Positions 19,364-27,290 of a stretch of DNA of 30,010 nt are shown here, piece by piece. The notes below the pieces were generated by a model. The model did no database searches. It saw only the letters and a program-made list of their open reading frames with translations, and was not told the origin of the DNA. A program made the translations under genes and the position numbers. The stretch's first letter is position 1, and every line of letters starts with the position of its first letter. The DNA lies in the NCBI GenBank assembly GCA_905203555.1, contig CAJKWK010000033.1, forward strand, positions 1 to 30,010, read 5' to 3'. Origin of the DNA: an uncultured Lachnospiraceae bacterium (GTDB lineage Bacteria; Bacillota; Clostridia; Lachnospirales; Lachnospiraceae).

Positions 19364-20071
19364 TCACTTATAGTCTTCCCAGAAAACGGAGTGAATCGAA
19401 AACTGACCATTCTCAATTACTATTGCGGACAATTTGTAACCAAAGACACATCCGGTATCCAAATTGATTGCACCGCTTTGTGGTAATTTATTTATCTTCA
19501 TTTGTTTCATAATTTGGACTGCATGAATTCCATCCTGATAGGTAACTTCCATGACTGGCGTATGCCCACAGAATAACAGTTTCCCTTTATACCAACCGTA
19601 TTCCACCACGCTTCGGTCCCATAAGAATGTATCTTCCTGAGTATGCTGTAATCCATCGGTATCGATGCTGGCATGTACACAAATATAGTCTTCTGTTTCG
19701 TAGTATAGCGGCAACGTCTGCAGCTAATTTTTTAAGCTGGAAAGATTGGTGTGGTGACTGGAAAAAGATTGGATCGTTTTGACGCCGCCGTTGTTTTTCC
19801 AAAGAGAATATGCTTCTTTATCATTTAATTTCTCCATGATGGCATTTAACATCATAGCTTCATGATTTCCTCGCAACGCAATACAACGCTCTCCCATTTC
19901 TCTTTTCATTTGTATAATCTCATGAACAACCTCATATGAAAACAAACCTCGATCAATATAATCACCCAAAAAGATAATCCTATCATATGAACGCTGAAAT
20001 TTGACTTTCTTAAGTAATTTCTTTAATTGAATATAACAACCGTGAATATCTCCAATAATAATCGTCCTCAT
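19364..20071 (-). pseudogene. PPP-family phosphoesterase interrupted by an in-frame amber codon
   Basis: The frame from the ATG at 20071 encodes MRTIIIGDIHGCY (metal ligands Asp8, His10), GDYIDRG (36-42) and GNHE (68-71), the N-terminal metal-site motifs of serine/threonine PPP-type phosphatases and diadenosine tetraphosphatases. At codon 116 (19724-19726) there is a TAG. The same frame continues without shift and supplies the missing C-terminal motifs CVHAS and FCGHTPV, ending at 19364, about 235 residues in all. TAG is used as a normal stop by two neighbouring genes and no CTA-anticodon tRNA is in the cluster, so a nonsense mutation is the simplest explanation; programmed read-through remains possible. 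It is 57 bases downstream of rep, with ribosome binding site AAGGAGAAGAAT. Confidence 0.8.
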
Positions 20072-20128
20072 ATTCTTCTCCTTTTTTTTCTTTCAGAATG
20101 CTCACCATCTGTTATTGGAAATCAGCTA

Positions 20129-20992
20129 TCAGTTATTGTTCAATATCTGAATCGGCAAATACCGCTGTTCAGCTATGTTATACTGATATGCCGGCATCCA
20201 ATAATCATCATATTCCATCATTCCTACCTCATCCGGCTTCAATCGGTAATGCTCCATATAAGCCTCTAGTTCTGGGCGACCTGGTGCCTCCATGATAACA
20301 AAGGACAAACTGGAAACCTTACGCTCCTTCTTATTTTCCGTAAATTCTACGGATATATCGGTCCATGTATTAATCGATTCAATAGCAGGAAGTAAATAGT
20401 TCCGTTTCAAATGCTTATAATCGCAAGTAGTATCGCCTGTTAAAAGGAGTGTCAGATCTTCTATATTGTAATTAAAGGTATGCATATTTGCGTATCGACA
20501 AAAAAACGGATATAAAATGACCGCAGCGGATGTTTTGAGCCGGTTCAGATATTTTAATTTCACAACGGTAAAGCTTTTTTGCAGCTCAGAGCCGAAATAC
20601 ATACCGAGATCTGTATTAAACCGGACCCACATGGAATCGTGTTTTAAATCAACAGCCATCGTTTGGATCCATGTAAAAGAAACCCATCTCTCCCCATCAT
20701 CCGAATAAATTTTAAACGGTGTTTGCATAGAAGTCTGGATAATATCACAAATTTTTTTAACATTATGGGAAAAATTCCGATTCTTATCTCTGGAATAACC
20801 GAGTGCTTCACATAGTTCGGATGGTTTTAATTTCACTGCGTTAAAAACACCAGGAGTTTCTGAATTACACTTCCAGATTAGGTAAAGGAGTGCTTTTGTA
20901 GCGATCGGTGATAAAAAACGTCCAGTTAATGGCATGATGCCGTATTTTGCAATTGTGTTTGCTTCAAACAGTTTATAATCTTCGTTTTTCAT
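20129..20992 (-). CDS. Replication initiator, Rep_3/RepB-like
   Basis: A 287-residue protein with the winged-helix layout of Rep_3 (RepE/Pi-type) plasmid initiators: an N-terminal unit (IATKALLYLIWKCN, VKLKPSELCEALGYS, FSHNVKKICDII), a middle segment VSFTWIQTMAVDLK, then WVRFNTDLGMYFGSELQKSFTVVKLKYLNRLKTSAAVILYPFF in two parts, and a second winged helix (IEDLTLLLTG, YKHLKRNYLLPAIESINTWTDI). Initiators of this type bind iterons; four phased 19-base repeats lie about 0.7 kb upstream at 21711-21803. The promoter is class A, with a leader of about 105 bases. The ribosome binding site is weak (CAAGG), which may limit expression. The amber-interrupted phosphatase follows. Family assignment is from pattern recognition. 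Confidence 0.75.
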   Translation of the reverse strand: MKNEDYKLFEANTIAKYGIMPLTGRFLSPIATKALLYLIWKCNSETPGVFNAVKLKPSELCEALGYSRDKNRNFSHNVKKICDIIQTSMQTPFKIYSDDGERWVSFTWIQTMAVDLKHDSMWVRFNTDLGMYFGSELQKSFTVVKLKYLNRLKTSAAVILYPFFCRYANMHTFNYNIEDLTLLLTGDTTCDYKHLKRNYLLPAIESINTWTDISVEFTENKKERKVSSLSFVIMEAPGRPELEAYMEHYRLKPDEVGMMEYDDYWMPAYQYNIAEQRYLPIQILNNN

Positions 20993-21104
20993 AATAAAAC
21001 CTTGCAGGAAAATATGACTTTTGTAATCTAAAAGAATGTCATTTTCATTTTTAAGTCTCTGGATTCCTACATACCCTTTCGAAAAAATACACTACTATGC
21101 CTTA

Positions 21105-21172
21105 ATCGTATCGTATTACTGCGAAAGACTCAAATATTAGTGTTTGCGGATAAGAAAAATAGTGCTTTTTGG
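21105..21172 (-). promoter_or_regulatory. Class A promoter of rep
   Basis: Minus strand: AAAAAGCACTATTTTT, TTATCCGCAA (21144-21153), 10 bases, TTGAGT -35 (21128-21133), 17 bases, TACGAT -10 (21105-21110). Confidence 0.7.
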
Positions 21173-21179
21173 TGCATCT

Positions 21180-21700
21180 GCGTTGTTTTGTCCATTTTGG
21201 AGAATGTGAATGTCATCACAAGAATTCGATAAACGACTACTCTTATTCGCTGAATATCCATATATTGGATTACTGCCATCGTTGACTGTTCTACGCTTTT
21301 TAATGCTCTCAGAGATAACTTCCTTTGGTAAAAATTTTTTCGTAGCAAAAAATGCTTAAAAAAATCGCAGTTCTCTAACCGAAACAGCTTGCTGTTTCCA
21401 ATGAATGAATACTACAACCTATGAGTGGAATGAATTTTGTATTGGAACTTCATAACCATGAAATTTAATCTGTTTTCAGTAAGATGTTTTTTACATTGTA
21501 CCGGATAACCAGTGAAGTAAAAATACCAACTAATTTGTACACACAGATTACTTCCGGTTTTAAAATGTTGTGGTTTGTATCTTGTTTTTTGTAAAATAAA
21601 ATGAATCGAGCCTTTTATAAATACTGTTATAAAGACTGTTTACGGCAAAATTTTCGATGTGCGAAAATGCCAGTGTTTATGCGGCTTTGCGGGGTGTTTG
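21180..21700. other. Non-coding part of the replication region
   Basis: No convincing gene. An inverted repeat GAAGTAA/TTACTTC (21514-21520 with 21548-21554) is extended by CCGGA/TCCGG, and TTTTCG/CGAAAA flanks ATGTG near 21650. The stretch lies between rep and the iterons and probably belongs to the origin or copy-control region. Confidence 0.4.
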
Positions 21701-21710
21701 AAAATCGCGA

Positions 21711-21803
21711 AAGGTCCATAAAAATACGCAAAGGGTCCATAAAAATACGCCGAAGGTCCATAAAAATACGCAAAAATGTCACGAAAGGTCCATAAAAATA
21801 CGC
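21711..21803 (+). repeat. Four iterons, candidate replication origin
   Basis: Direct repeats of AAGGTCCATAAAAATACGC at 21711-21729, 21732-21750 (one change), 21753-21771 and 21785-21803. Start spacings are 21, 21 and 32 bases, that is two, two and three helical turns, so all repeats face the same side of the DNA. An A/T-rich stretch (about 21825-21860) and a near DnaA-box TGTGGAAAA lie just to the right. Together with the nearby Rep_3-like gene this is a typical iteron origin. Confidence 0.8.
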
Positions 21804-21909
21804 AAACCGCAATTGTTCCAGAATGATTTTTTTAATAAAAAATTTATATTTTTCTACTATGTGGAAAACTAATCATAACATTCAAGTATGGAACCGTTAA
21901 GGCAAAAAA

Positions 21910-21932
21910 ATAACTTTTTTTCTTATCCGCAA
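21910..21932 (+). promoter_or_regulatory. Orphan class A upstream element
   Basis: A T-tract followed by TTATCCGCAA (21923-21932) facing right, but no -35/-10 pair or rightward gene follows. It lies about 110 bases from the iterons, so it may act as a protein-binding site of the origin instead of a promoter. Confidence 0.5.
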
Positions 21933-21933
21933 A

Positions 21934-21959
21934 TAAAAAAGCAACGGAAAATCCGCTGC
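21934..21959 (-). terminator. Terminator of the 174-residue gene
   Basis: Minus-strand stem GCAGCGGA/TCCGTTGC (one wobble) with a short T loop and a run of T, eight bases after the stop. Confidence 0.85.
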
Positions 21960-21966
21960 TCTTCTC

Positions 21967-22491
21967 TTATATTTCTGTCCTGATTACATTTCCTTTCTGA
22001 TGTTTTTTATTCTGTGACAATTGACTTACCCTTGTCCGCAGATGTTTTGGTACAAACAAAACAGTGATCAATGTTTGATCAGCAAACAGGTAAATCTTAT
22101 CCCCATACAGACGGATGTTATTAATATTGGTGTTATTGTAAAATACCGTCGTCATCCATTTGCGTATGCTTCCGTTTGTCTCTTCTATAGAAAGTCCTTT
22201 TTCAAACACTTTGGCAGCAATGCGTTCTTTACTTTTTTTCTGCAACCCGCATCGTTCTTTCAGCCGCTGTTGTGCGTGTGCGGTGAGGATTACTTTATCT
22301 TGGGTATCAGTTAATGTAAGTACAGCATCATGCTGCTTAAAATCTTTTTGGGGTACCGCTGCGATTGAAGGAGAATCTTCTTCGCATATACAAACCGGTA
22401 TAGAATTTTGTGTTGACTGCATAATACATTCTGCATGAAAAGGTGGTGGATCGGAATTGGTGTATAAATGGTTATTTGTATCATTCTGCAT
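21967..22491 (-). CDS. Protein with a toxin-like domain shared with the 900-1748 gene
   Basis: A 174-residue protein. Residues 1-65 are a variable, acidic to neutral N-terminus. Residues about 67-155 (VILTAHAQQRLKERCGL, IRKWMTT, NNIRLYGDKIYLF, TLITVLFVPKHL) align by eye with residues 3-88 of the beta-helix fusion. Shared positions are HAxxRxKER, GxxRKW/ERW, NNIRLYG, YIF/YLF and TLITVL. The HAxxRxxER opening suggests a RelE/BrnT-like RNA- or DNA-contacting fold (inference). Start fixed by GAGAGGAGATAGTTAAT. A class A promoter and, further upstream, a class B core both point at it. Here the domain is C-terminal; in the other protein it is N-terminal, so it behaves as a mobile module. Confidence 0.7.
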   Translation of the reverse strand: MQNDTNNHLYTNSDPPPFHAECIMQSTQNSIPVCICEEDSPSIAAVPQKDFKQHDAVLTLTDTQDKVILTAHAQQRLKERCGLQKKSKERIAAKVFEKGLSIEETNGSIRKWMTTVFYNNTNINNIRLYGDKIYLFADQTLITVLFVPKHLRTRVSQLSQNKKHQKGNVIRTEI

Positions 22492-22525
22492 ATTAACTAT
22501 CTCCTCTCTCGTTTAATCTCCTTCC

Positions 22526-22598
22526 AATGTAGTGCAATTTTCTTTTTAAGTCCAAAAACAGGCTTTGCGGATATAAAAAATATGGTTTTATTTCTCCG
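22526..22598 (-). promoter_or_regulatory. Class A promoter of the 174-residue gene
   Basis: Minus strand: A/T tracts, variant ATATCCGCAA (22565-22574), 9 bases, TTGGAC -35 (22550-22555), 18 bases, TACATT -10 (22526-22531). Confidence 0.55.
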
Positions 22599-22604
22599 TA
22601 AAAG

Positions 22605-22612
22605 AATTATGG
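22605..22612 (-). promoter_or_regulatory. Class B core CCATAATT upstream of a class A promoter
   Basis: Exact core 113 bases before the start at 22491, with the class A promoter lying between. This gene may therefore be read from both promoter classes. The remaining stretch 22613-22750 holds only a TGCACACTG direct repeat and a CTTTC/GAAAG hairpin. Confidence 0.5.
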
Positions 22613-22750
22613 GATTGGATAGCGTACCTGACCGTTCCTCTCAGCACATTCTGATTGTCCTGCACACTGAAATCTGACTGCTCTGCACACTGTCAATACT
22701 TCCAGTGGCAGCTTTCCCGCGGCGAAAGATGTAATATGCAATGGCGCCAA

Positions 22751-22780
22751 GAAAAAAGCGCCCGAATATCGGACGCTTTT
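22751..22780 (-). terminator. Terminator of the helicase-PARP operon
   Basis: Minus-strand stem AAAGCGTCCGA/TCGGGCGCTTT (one wobble) with a short loop and six T, nine bases after the PARP stop codon. Confidence 0.9.
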
Positions 22781-22788
22781 AATGGATT

Positions 22789-24321
22789 TTATGCTAAATC
22801 AAATTCGCAAAGATACTGAATGGTAATCTGATCTTCTCTGTAAAAAATAATTTCATCATTTAAGAGCATTCCCTTATCTGCTTTTGCGTGCACGCAGTCA
22901 CAACCAGGAAATTCTCGCTGTAATGACTGATAATTGAAACCGCTCCAACTTCCATCAAAGGAATACACTTCATGTGGAGTGCCGTATGCAGTTTCATAAA
23001 GAGCCATATACGCATATTTTGAACTTTCTCCAGTCCATTTTCCAGCAGACGTATATCCCCATGACTTTAATGACTGTGGAGCAAAATAGACACCATTTCC
23101 GAACATCTTTCCAGTAATTGTTGCGTCTGGATTCAACAGAAGTCCTTTTTGAAGAATGGAAAACCAATTGGCATTTCTGCTTCCATGCCAAAATAGCTTT
23201 GTTTCTGGTGTTTTCCCGTCCTCCGTTGTATGTTCCTGCATATATTGATCAAATAATTTCTGAGTTCTGATATTTTTTACACAGTATACATGCTGCAACC
23301 GCTCCTTTAAACTATCGTTCAATCGCTTCCTAACAGTCTCTGTTTGCTCATCGGTTGCTGCTTCTATGACAAGCCCGAGTCGCTCCAAGATATTTTTTTC
23401 AGACTTCGCTTCAGAATTACTAATGTGAATCTGTCCTTCCATAATATCCAAAAGTTCCGCTTCCCGCATTAAAATATCGGCGTAATCTTTTGTTGTTCCG
23501 GCAAGCATCATTCGAACACTAATCTTTTGAGCAATTTTGCGTGGAATGATGTGCATCAGGTTTAAAAGGTGTTTGTTAAATTCCTCTATGGTCTGGCTGT
23601 TTCGCATTTTGTTTAATGCCTCGTGCGCCTGCTGGATCATTGATTCAGTAACATCCGTATAGGATACGGTGTAATTTTCTTTAATGGCCATTTCGGCAAA
23701 TTTCATCAGACGCTCCACAAGTTCAGCAACAAGTGAATCTGCAATGCCGCTTACATCAGAATCCATATTTTTCTGACGGACAATCTTAACACTATGACAC
23801 TCCGATTTATCTTGGTATCCATCGAGCAGTTTTTCCATGATACGGATTCCAAACATATAATCTGGGTGTGTTTTTGGAACAACTACATGCCTGGATCGTC
23901 TGGTTAACCCCTGTTTTGCGCCGATATCCCCAGTTGTGGAAGCCCACTCTCCGGCTCCCAGATCAGATGTTTTATAACTTCGATTGATATTGCGTACTGG
24001 ATCTACCAAAATCAAATAATGATCTGGAATCCGTTCTGTTCTTTTGATGAAAGAAATAGCCGGGCGCATTCCTCCGGAAATCCGATCTGTTAAAAAGAGA
24101 CCGTCATCTCCCTGTGCTGTCACTAAGGTATGTAAGATAGTAGTGTCACTCCATACCTCAACGATTGCTGGTTTTGTTCTGTCATAAACGGGACCAATGG
24201 CATTGGCTAATATAGTACCGTAGTGGTATGCCGTGCAATCCGCGGAGCCGTTTGGCTCCACGGAAATTCCTGGTAATGTGAGTTTTGTTACTTTGTCATT
24301 TTGTATAAGTTTTGCAATCAT
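22789..24321 (-). CDS. PARP-like poly(ADP-ribose) polymerase
   Basis: A 510-residue protein. The C-terminal catalytic domain carries the H-Y-E triad of PARPs: LFWHGSRNANWFSILQKGL (His379), KMFGNGVYFAPQSLKSWGYT (Tyr412) and LLNDEIIFYREDQITIQYL (Glu490). Residues about 190-290 are helical and end in LNLMHIIPRKI, resembling the regulatory helical domain of eukaryotic-type PARPs. Around residues 100-170 YLILVDPVRNINRSYKT, GEWASTTGDIG and FGIRIMEKLLDGY are WGR-like (weaker inference). Glu rather than Ile at the third position implies chain-forming polymerase activity. Its start overlaps the helicase stop by four bases (ATGA), so the two are co-translated. A DNA-damage response or anti-host/anti-phage modification role is possible. 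Confidence 0.85.
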   Translation of the reverse strand: MIAKLIQNDKVTKLTLPGISVEPNGSADCTAYHYGTILANAIGPVYDRTKPAIVEVWSDTTILHTLVTAQGDDGLFLTDRISGGMRPAISFIKRTERIPDHYLILVDPVRNINRSYKTSDLGAGEWASTTGDIGAKQGLTRRSRHVVVPKTHPDYMFGIRIMEKLLDGYQDKSECHSVKIVRQKNMDSDVSGIADSLVAELVERLMKFAEMAIKENYTVSYTDVTESMIQQAHEALNKMRNSQTIEEFNKHLLNLMHIIPRKIAQKISVRMMLAGTTKDYADILMREAELLDIMEGQIHISNSEAKSEKNILERLGLVIEAATDEQTETVRKRLNDSLKERLQHVYCVKNIRTQKLFDQYMQEHTTEDGKTPETKLFWHGSRNANWFSILQKGLLLNPDATITGKMFGNGVYFAPQSLKSWGYTSAGKWTGESSKYAYMALYETAYGTPHEVYSFDGSWSGFNYQSLQREFPGCDCVHAKADKGMLLNDEIIFYREDQITIQYLCEFDLA

Positions 24322-27155
24322 GCTGCTGATGTTCCTTTCTTTTTCTTATCCGTTACCGGTTCGGTTGGGAACGGTGTATCCGTAACATTACAGCTCTCCA
24401 TTAAAAACTGATTGAGTACTCGATCGTTTTTTGCCTTGGAACCAAAAGCTACTGCCTGTCCAATGATATGCAGTTTGGTTTTTGCTCTTGTCGCAGATAC
24501 AAAAAGCAGTCTTCTCCGTTCTTCAAAGTCTGGGGAATTGATTTTGTTTCCCAGTTCCTGAATATGATATTTACCAAGATTATTGATCACAACCGGCCAT
24601 TCTTTTCCTTTTGATGAATGAGCCGTTGTTAGCACAACGCCTGGATAGGACTGTTCACGCTTGCACATCTGATCTGTTCCGTATATCTCAAACAGATTGC
24701 AGAATTCCAGCATGCTTTCCAAAGTATCCTTCTGTGACATCATCTCAATAAATTTCTGGTAAACTTCATCTTCATCTCCAATATCATTTAGGAGCTTTTT
24801 AAACATAGCAATCTGAACTTCATCCTCTGCTTCCAACATTGCGTTTACGGTTTCATCCAACGCTTTAATTTCTGACCGGATGTCTTCATCTGTGCATTCG
24901 TTAAGCAGTTCTCCGTTATGTATTGCGTTAAGGTATACCATCGCATTCCTGGTCGCATCCGGATCGGATATGAATTTGACCAAGGAAAGCGCTGCAAGAA
25001 TTCTTGAATTTTCAAGCATAGGCTCTGGATTTAACATAATCCATGGGATGCCTGCTTCAGTAAGCATAGTTCCCATTTTCAGAAGTTCCGTGCGGGTGTA
25101 GGTAATGTACGCAATATCCTCGTATGCTACACCATGCTCATGTTCGTTCTGGATGGTCTTTACTGCAAATTCAGTATCTTCTCCTTTTTTCCAGAATACA
25201 CGTACATTAACATCCGGACCATCCTCCTTCACTGCAACCAAATCCTTATCCACCCTGTTTTTGTTTAGTGCATTGATCTGGTTTGCAAAGTCAATGATCT
25301 GAGGTGTGGAACGATGGTTTTCCATCATATCGAACTTCTGTCCGGCCATCCCGAGTTTCTGAAAAAAATGGATGATGTATTCCGGACTGGAACCGCGAAA
25401 CGCAAAGATACTCTGAGAGTCATCCCCAACGACCATAAAAGATTGGAAACTGGGCGTGTCGATCAGACGTTTCAACAGTTCAAACTGAAGTTCATTCGTA
25501 TCCTGGAATTCATCGACGATGATGTGTGCGTATCCGTACTGGTGAAAATAATCCGGATGTTTTTTTAACAGTTCAAAGACTAATAGTTCCTGATCGGCAT
25601 ACTCAATTAAGTTGTCTTTTTTTAATGCAGCGTCATACTTTTCGTATAAATCTAAAAGTTCTGGCGCTGTGCGGAAGCGATCCATAAACGCACAGAATGA
25701 CATTGGCATTAGCTTGTAAAGTACAGTTGGATTACCTCCAGACAGCTGTTCTTTTTTAATAATTTCAAACGCTTTTTTTGTTACCGATAATGCGCCTCTG
25801 CATCCTTTCATGTTGGCATAAAAGTTTCGGTAATCCAGTCCTGGAATCGTCGTGTTACGCAGTAATTCTGCGATAATAGCACTGCGTTCGATTTCATCAA
25901 TCAATTTAGGTGCTTCTGAGAATCCAAGTTCTTCGTAATTATCCTTCACAATCTGATAGCCAAACGCATTGAAGGTGGTTGATGTCAGTTTTGAAATATC
26001 TGCATTACATCCCATATCCCTTGCATACTGCTGGATACGCTCGCTCATTTCAGACGCTCCCGTATTGGTAAAGGTCAGCATACAGATTTGTTCCGGATGA
26101 TTCGTTTCCTTGATGATATTAGCAGTACGAAGTGCGATACTGGTTGTCTTTCCGGCCCCTGCACCGGCATTAACACAGGCAATTCCTTTTCGGAAATCCA
26201 CGACTGCCTTCTGGGTACTTGTCAACTTAATATCTTTGACAGACCTGGCTGCTCCATGCTCTTCTTCATCCAGTTTTTTGGGTGGTTTTGTGTAATGGCA
26301 AAGTTCATAGAAATCACATCCAACACAAGCACTATCTGTAACCTGTTCTCCAGTTACGAACTCCTCAAACTGCGGCTGAAAAAGAAGATCCAGTTCCGTT
26401 TTTCCTTCTGGCTTATATTCCTCCCATAACGTCACGATATTACCAGCTCCCTTATTTTCAAAGAAGTCGGTATCAAACTGTTTTGTTGCTGAATTATCAT
26501 TGTTTTTGCGCAGGTAATAATAGGAAGCGCAGATATTGATATCTTTTTCGTCTGGACCAACCAAGCTTCTGGCATAAAGGAGCATCGCATAGAGTTCCAG
26601 TGACTGCATGATGCCTGCATCCTTTGCCTTACTGGTTAATGATACGTTAGGCTTACTGCACTTGATTTTTACTACTTCGATATACTTTTTAGGTATCGTG
26701 TAAGTACTTTTTTTCTTCCCTACTACTTCTGTGTATGGGAATTCTTTGACACCAGTAAAGATATAGTCCGGTTTTACTCTGACATCAAAAAGATCAAATG
26801 GACGGACGGTTTTTAGTGGAGCAACTTCCGGCGTACGATCCTCGCAGTGTACATAACGCATGATCTGACGGTATGCATCGGCAGCATGGAGTTTCGCAGT
26901 TTCTTCTGTCGGATAATTCATGTCCATAAAACTCATTTCCAATGAAGCTTCAATCTCTTCATCTGTTGCTACATGAAACAGGCGTTTACGGATCATGTCT
27001 TTGATTAACACCGCTTTTTCGTACACATTTTCCACACCTTTTCCGTTTTTTAAGGATAAATTTCTTTCCCGGCGCATCTGGCATCGGTTGTATCCCTGTA
27101 GTTCTCTGGAAGATAAGGTTCGCTGAGCATTTTCTTTGTTTGTGGTATTTTCCAT
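24318..27155 (-). CDS. Cas4/AddB-like Fe-S nuclease fused to a UvrD-family helicase
   Basis: A 945-residue protein. The N-terminal 300 residues look like a Cas4/AddB-type nuclease: LSSRELQGYNRCQMRRE (Cys25), VKPDYIF (Asp130), YIEVVKIK (Glu160, Lys163) and ACVGCDFYELC (Cys277, Cys280, Cys286), the four Cys fitting an Fe-S cluster. The E-x-x-K spacing is off the standard E-x-K, so activity is uncertain. From about residue 310 follows an SF1A UvrD/PcrA helicase: GAGAGKT (I), LTFTNTGASEM (Ia), IIVDEFQDT (II), VVGDDSQSIFAFRG (III), NHRSTPQII (IV), TTAHSSKGKEW (V), RRLLFVSATRA (VI). Likely end-resection or repair. Ribosome binding site AAGGAGGAAACA. It forms an operon with the overlapping PARP gene. 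Confidence 0.88.
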   Translation of the reverse strand: MENTTNKENAQRTLSSRELQGYNRCQMRRERNLSLKNGKGVENVYEKAVLIKDMIRKRLFHVATDEEIEASLEMSFMDMNYPTEETAKLHAADAYRQIMRYVHCEDRTPEVAPLKTVRPFDLFDVRVKPDYIFTGVKEFPYTEVVGKKKSTYTIPKKYIEVVKIKCSKPNVSLTSKAKDAGIMQSLELYAMLLYARSLVGPDEKDINICASYYYLRKNNDNSATKQFDTDFFENKGAGNIVTLWEEYKPEGKTELDLLFQPQFEEFVTGEQVTDSACVGCDFYELCHYTKPPKKLDEEEHGAARSVKDIKLTSTQKAVVDFRKGIACVNAGAGAGKTTSIALRTANIIKETNHPEQICMLTFTNTGASEMSERIQQYARDMGCNADISKLTSTTFNAFGYQIVKDNYEELGFSEAPKLIDEIERSAIIAELLRNTTIPGLDYRNFYANMKGCRGALSVTKKAFEIIKKEQLSGGNPTVLYKLMPMSFCAFMDRFRTAPELLDLYEKYDAALKKDNLIEYADQELLVFELLKKHPDYFHQYGYAHIIVDEFQDTNELQFELLKRLIDTPSFQSFMVVGDDSQSIFAFRGSSPEYIIHFFQKLGMAGQKFDMMENHRSTPQIIDFANQINALNKNRVDKDLVAVKEDGPDVNVRVFWKKGEDTEFAVKTIQNEHEHGVAYEDIAYITYTRTELLKMGTMLTEAGIPWIMLNPEPMLENSRILAALSLVKFISDPDATRNAMVYLNAIHNGELLNECTDEDIRSEIKALDETVNAMLEAEDEVQIAMFKKLLNDIGDEDEVYQKFIEMMSQKDTLESMLEFCNLFEIYGTDQMCKREQSYPGVVLTTAHSSKGKEWPVVINNLGKYHIQELGNKINSPDFEERRRLLFVSATRAKTKLHIIGQAVAFGSKAKNDRVLNQFLMESCNVTDTPFPTEPVTDKKKKGTSAA

Positions 27156-27189
27156 TGTTTCCTCCTTATTCCTTCATATATTTCATGGT

Positions 27190-27197
27190 AATTATGG
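27190..27197 (-). promoter_or_regulatory. Class B promoter core CCATAATT
   Basis: Exact core 34 bases before the start of the helicase-PARP operon. Confidence 0.6.
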
Positions 27198-27252
27198 TTT
27201 GGGATAGTGTCTGACTGTGTTCACAGATGATGTAGATGTTATTAGGACAATT

Positions 27253-27280
27253 AAAAAAGCAGAGCAATGCCCTGCTTTTT
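27253..27280 (-). terminator. Terminator of the dCTP deaminase gene
   Basis: Minus-strand stem AAAAAGCAG/CTGCTTTTT with an inner GGCA/TGCT pairing and a final T-tract, about ten bases after the stop. Confidence 0.85.
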
Positions 27281-27290
27281 GGTAATCAGA

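Noticed and set aside
19364..20071. Amber recoding (TAG read as an amino acid) across the element
   Set aside because: TAG is the natural stop of the genes at 900-1748 and 12010-12510, and no tRNA with anticodon CTA is in the cluster.
21130..21348. 72-codon minus-strand frame upstream of rep
   Set aside because: No clear ribosome binding site at any ATG, and its end overlaps the class A promoter of rep.
21627..21812. Repeat-rich frame with recurring RIFMDL
   Set aside because: It is the translation of the iterons; there is no ribosome binding site and the DNA repeat explains the pattern.
24318..27155. A cas4 gene belonging to the CRISPR-like array
   Set aside because: The Cas4-like domain is fused to a UvrD helicase, 24 kb away, with no other cas genes; the domain is better read as an AddB-like repair nuclease.
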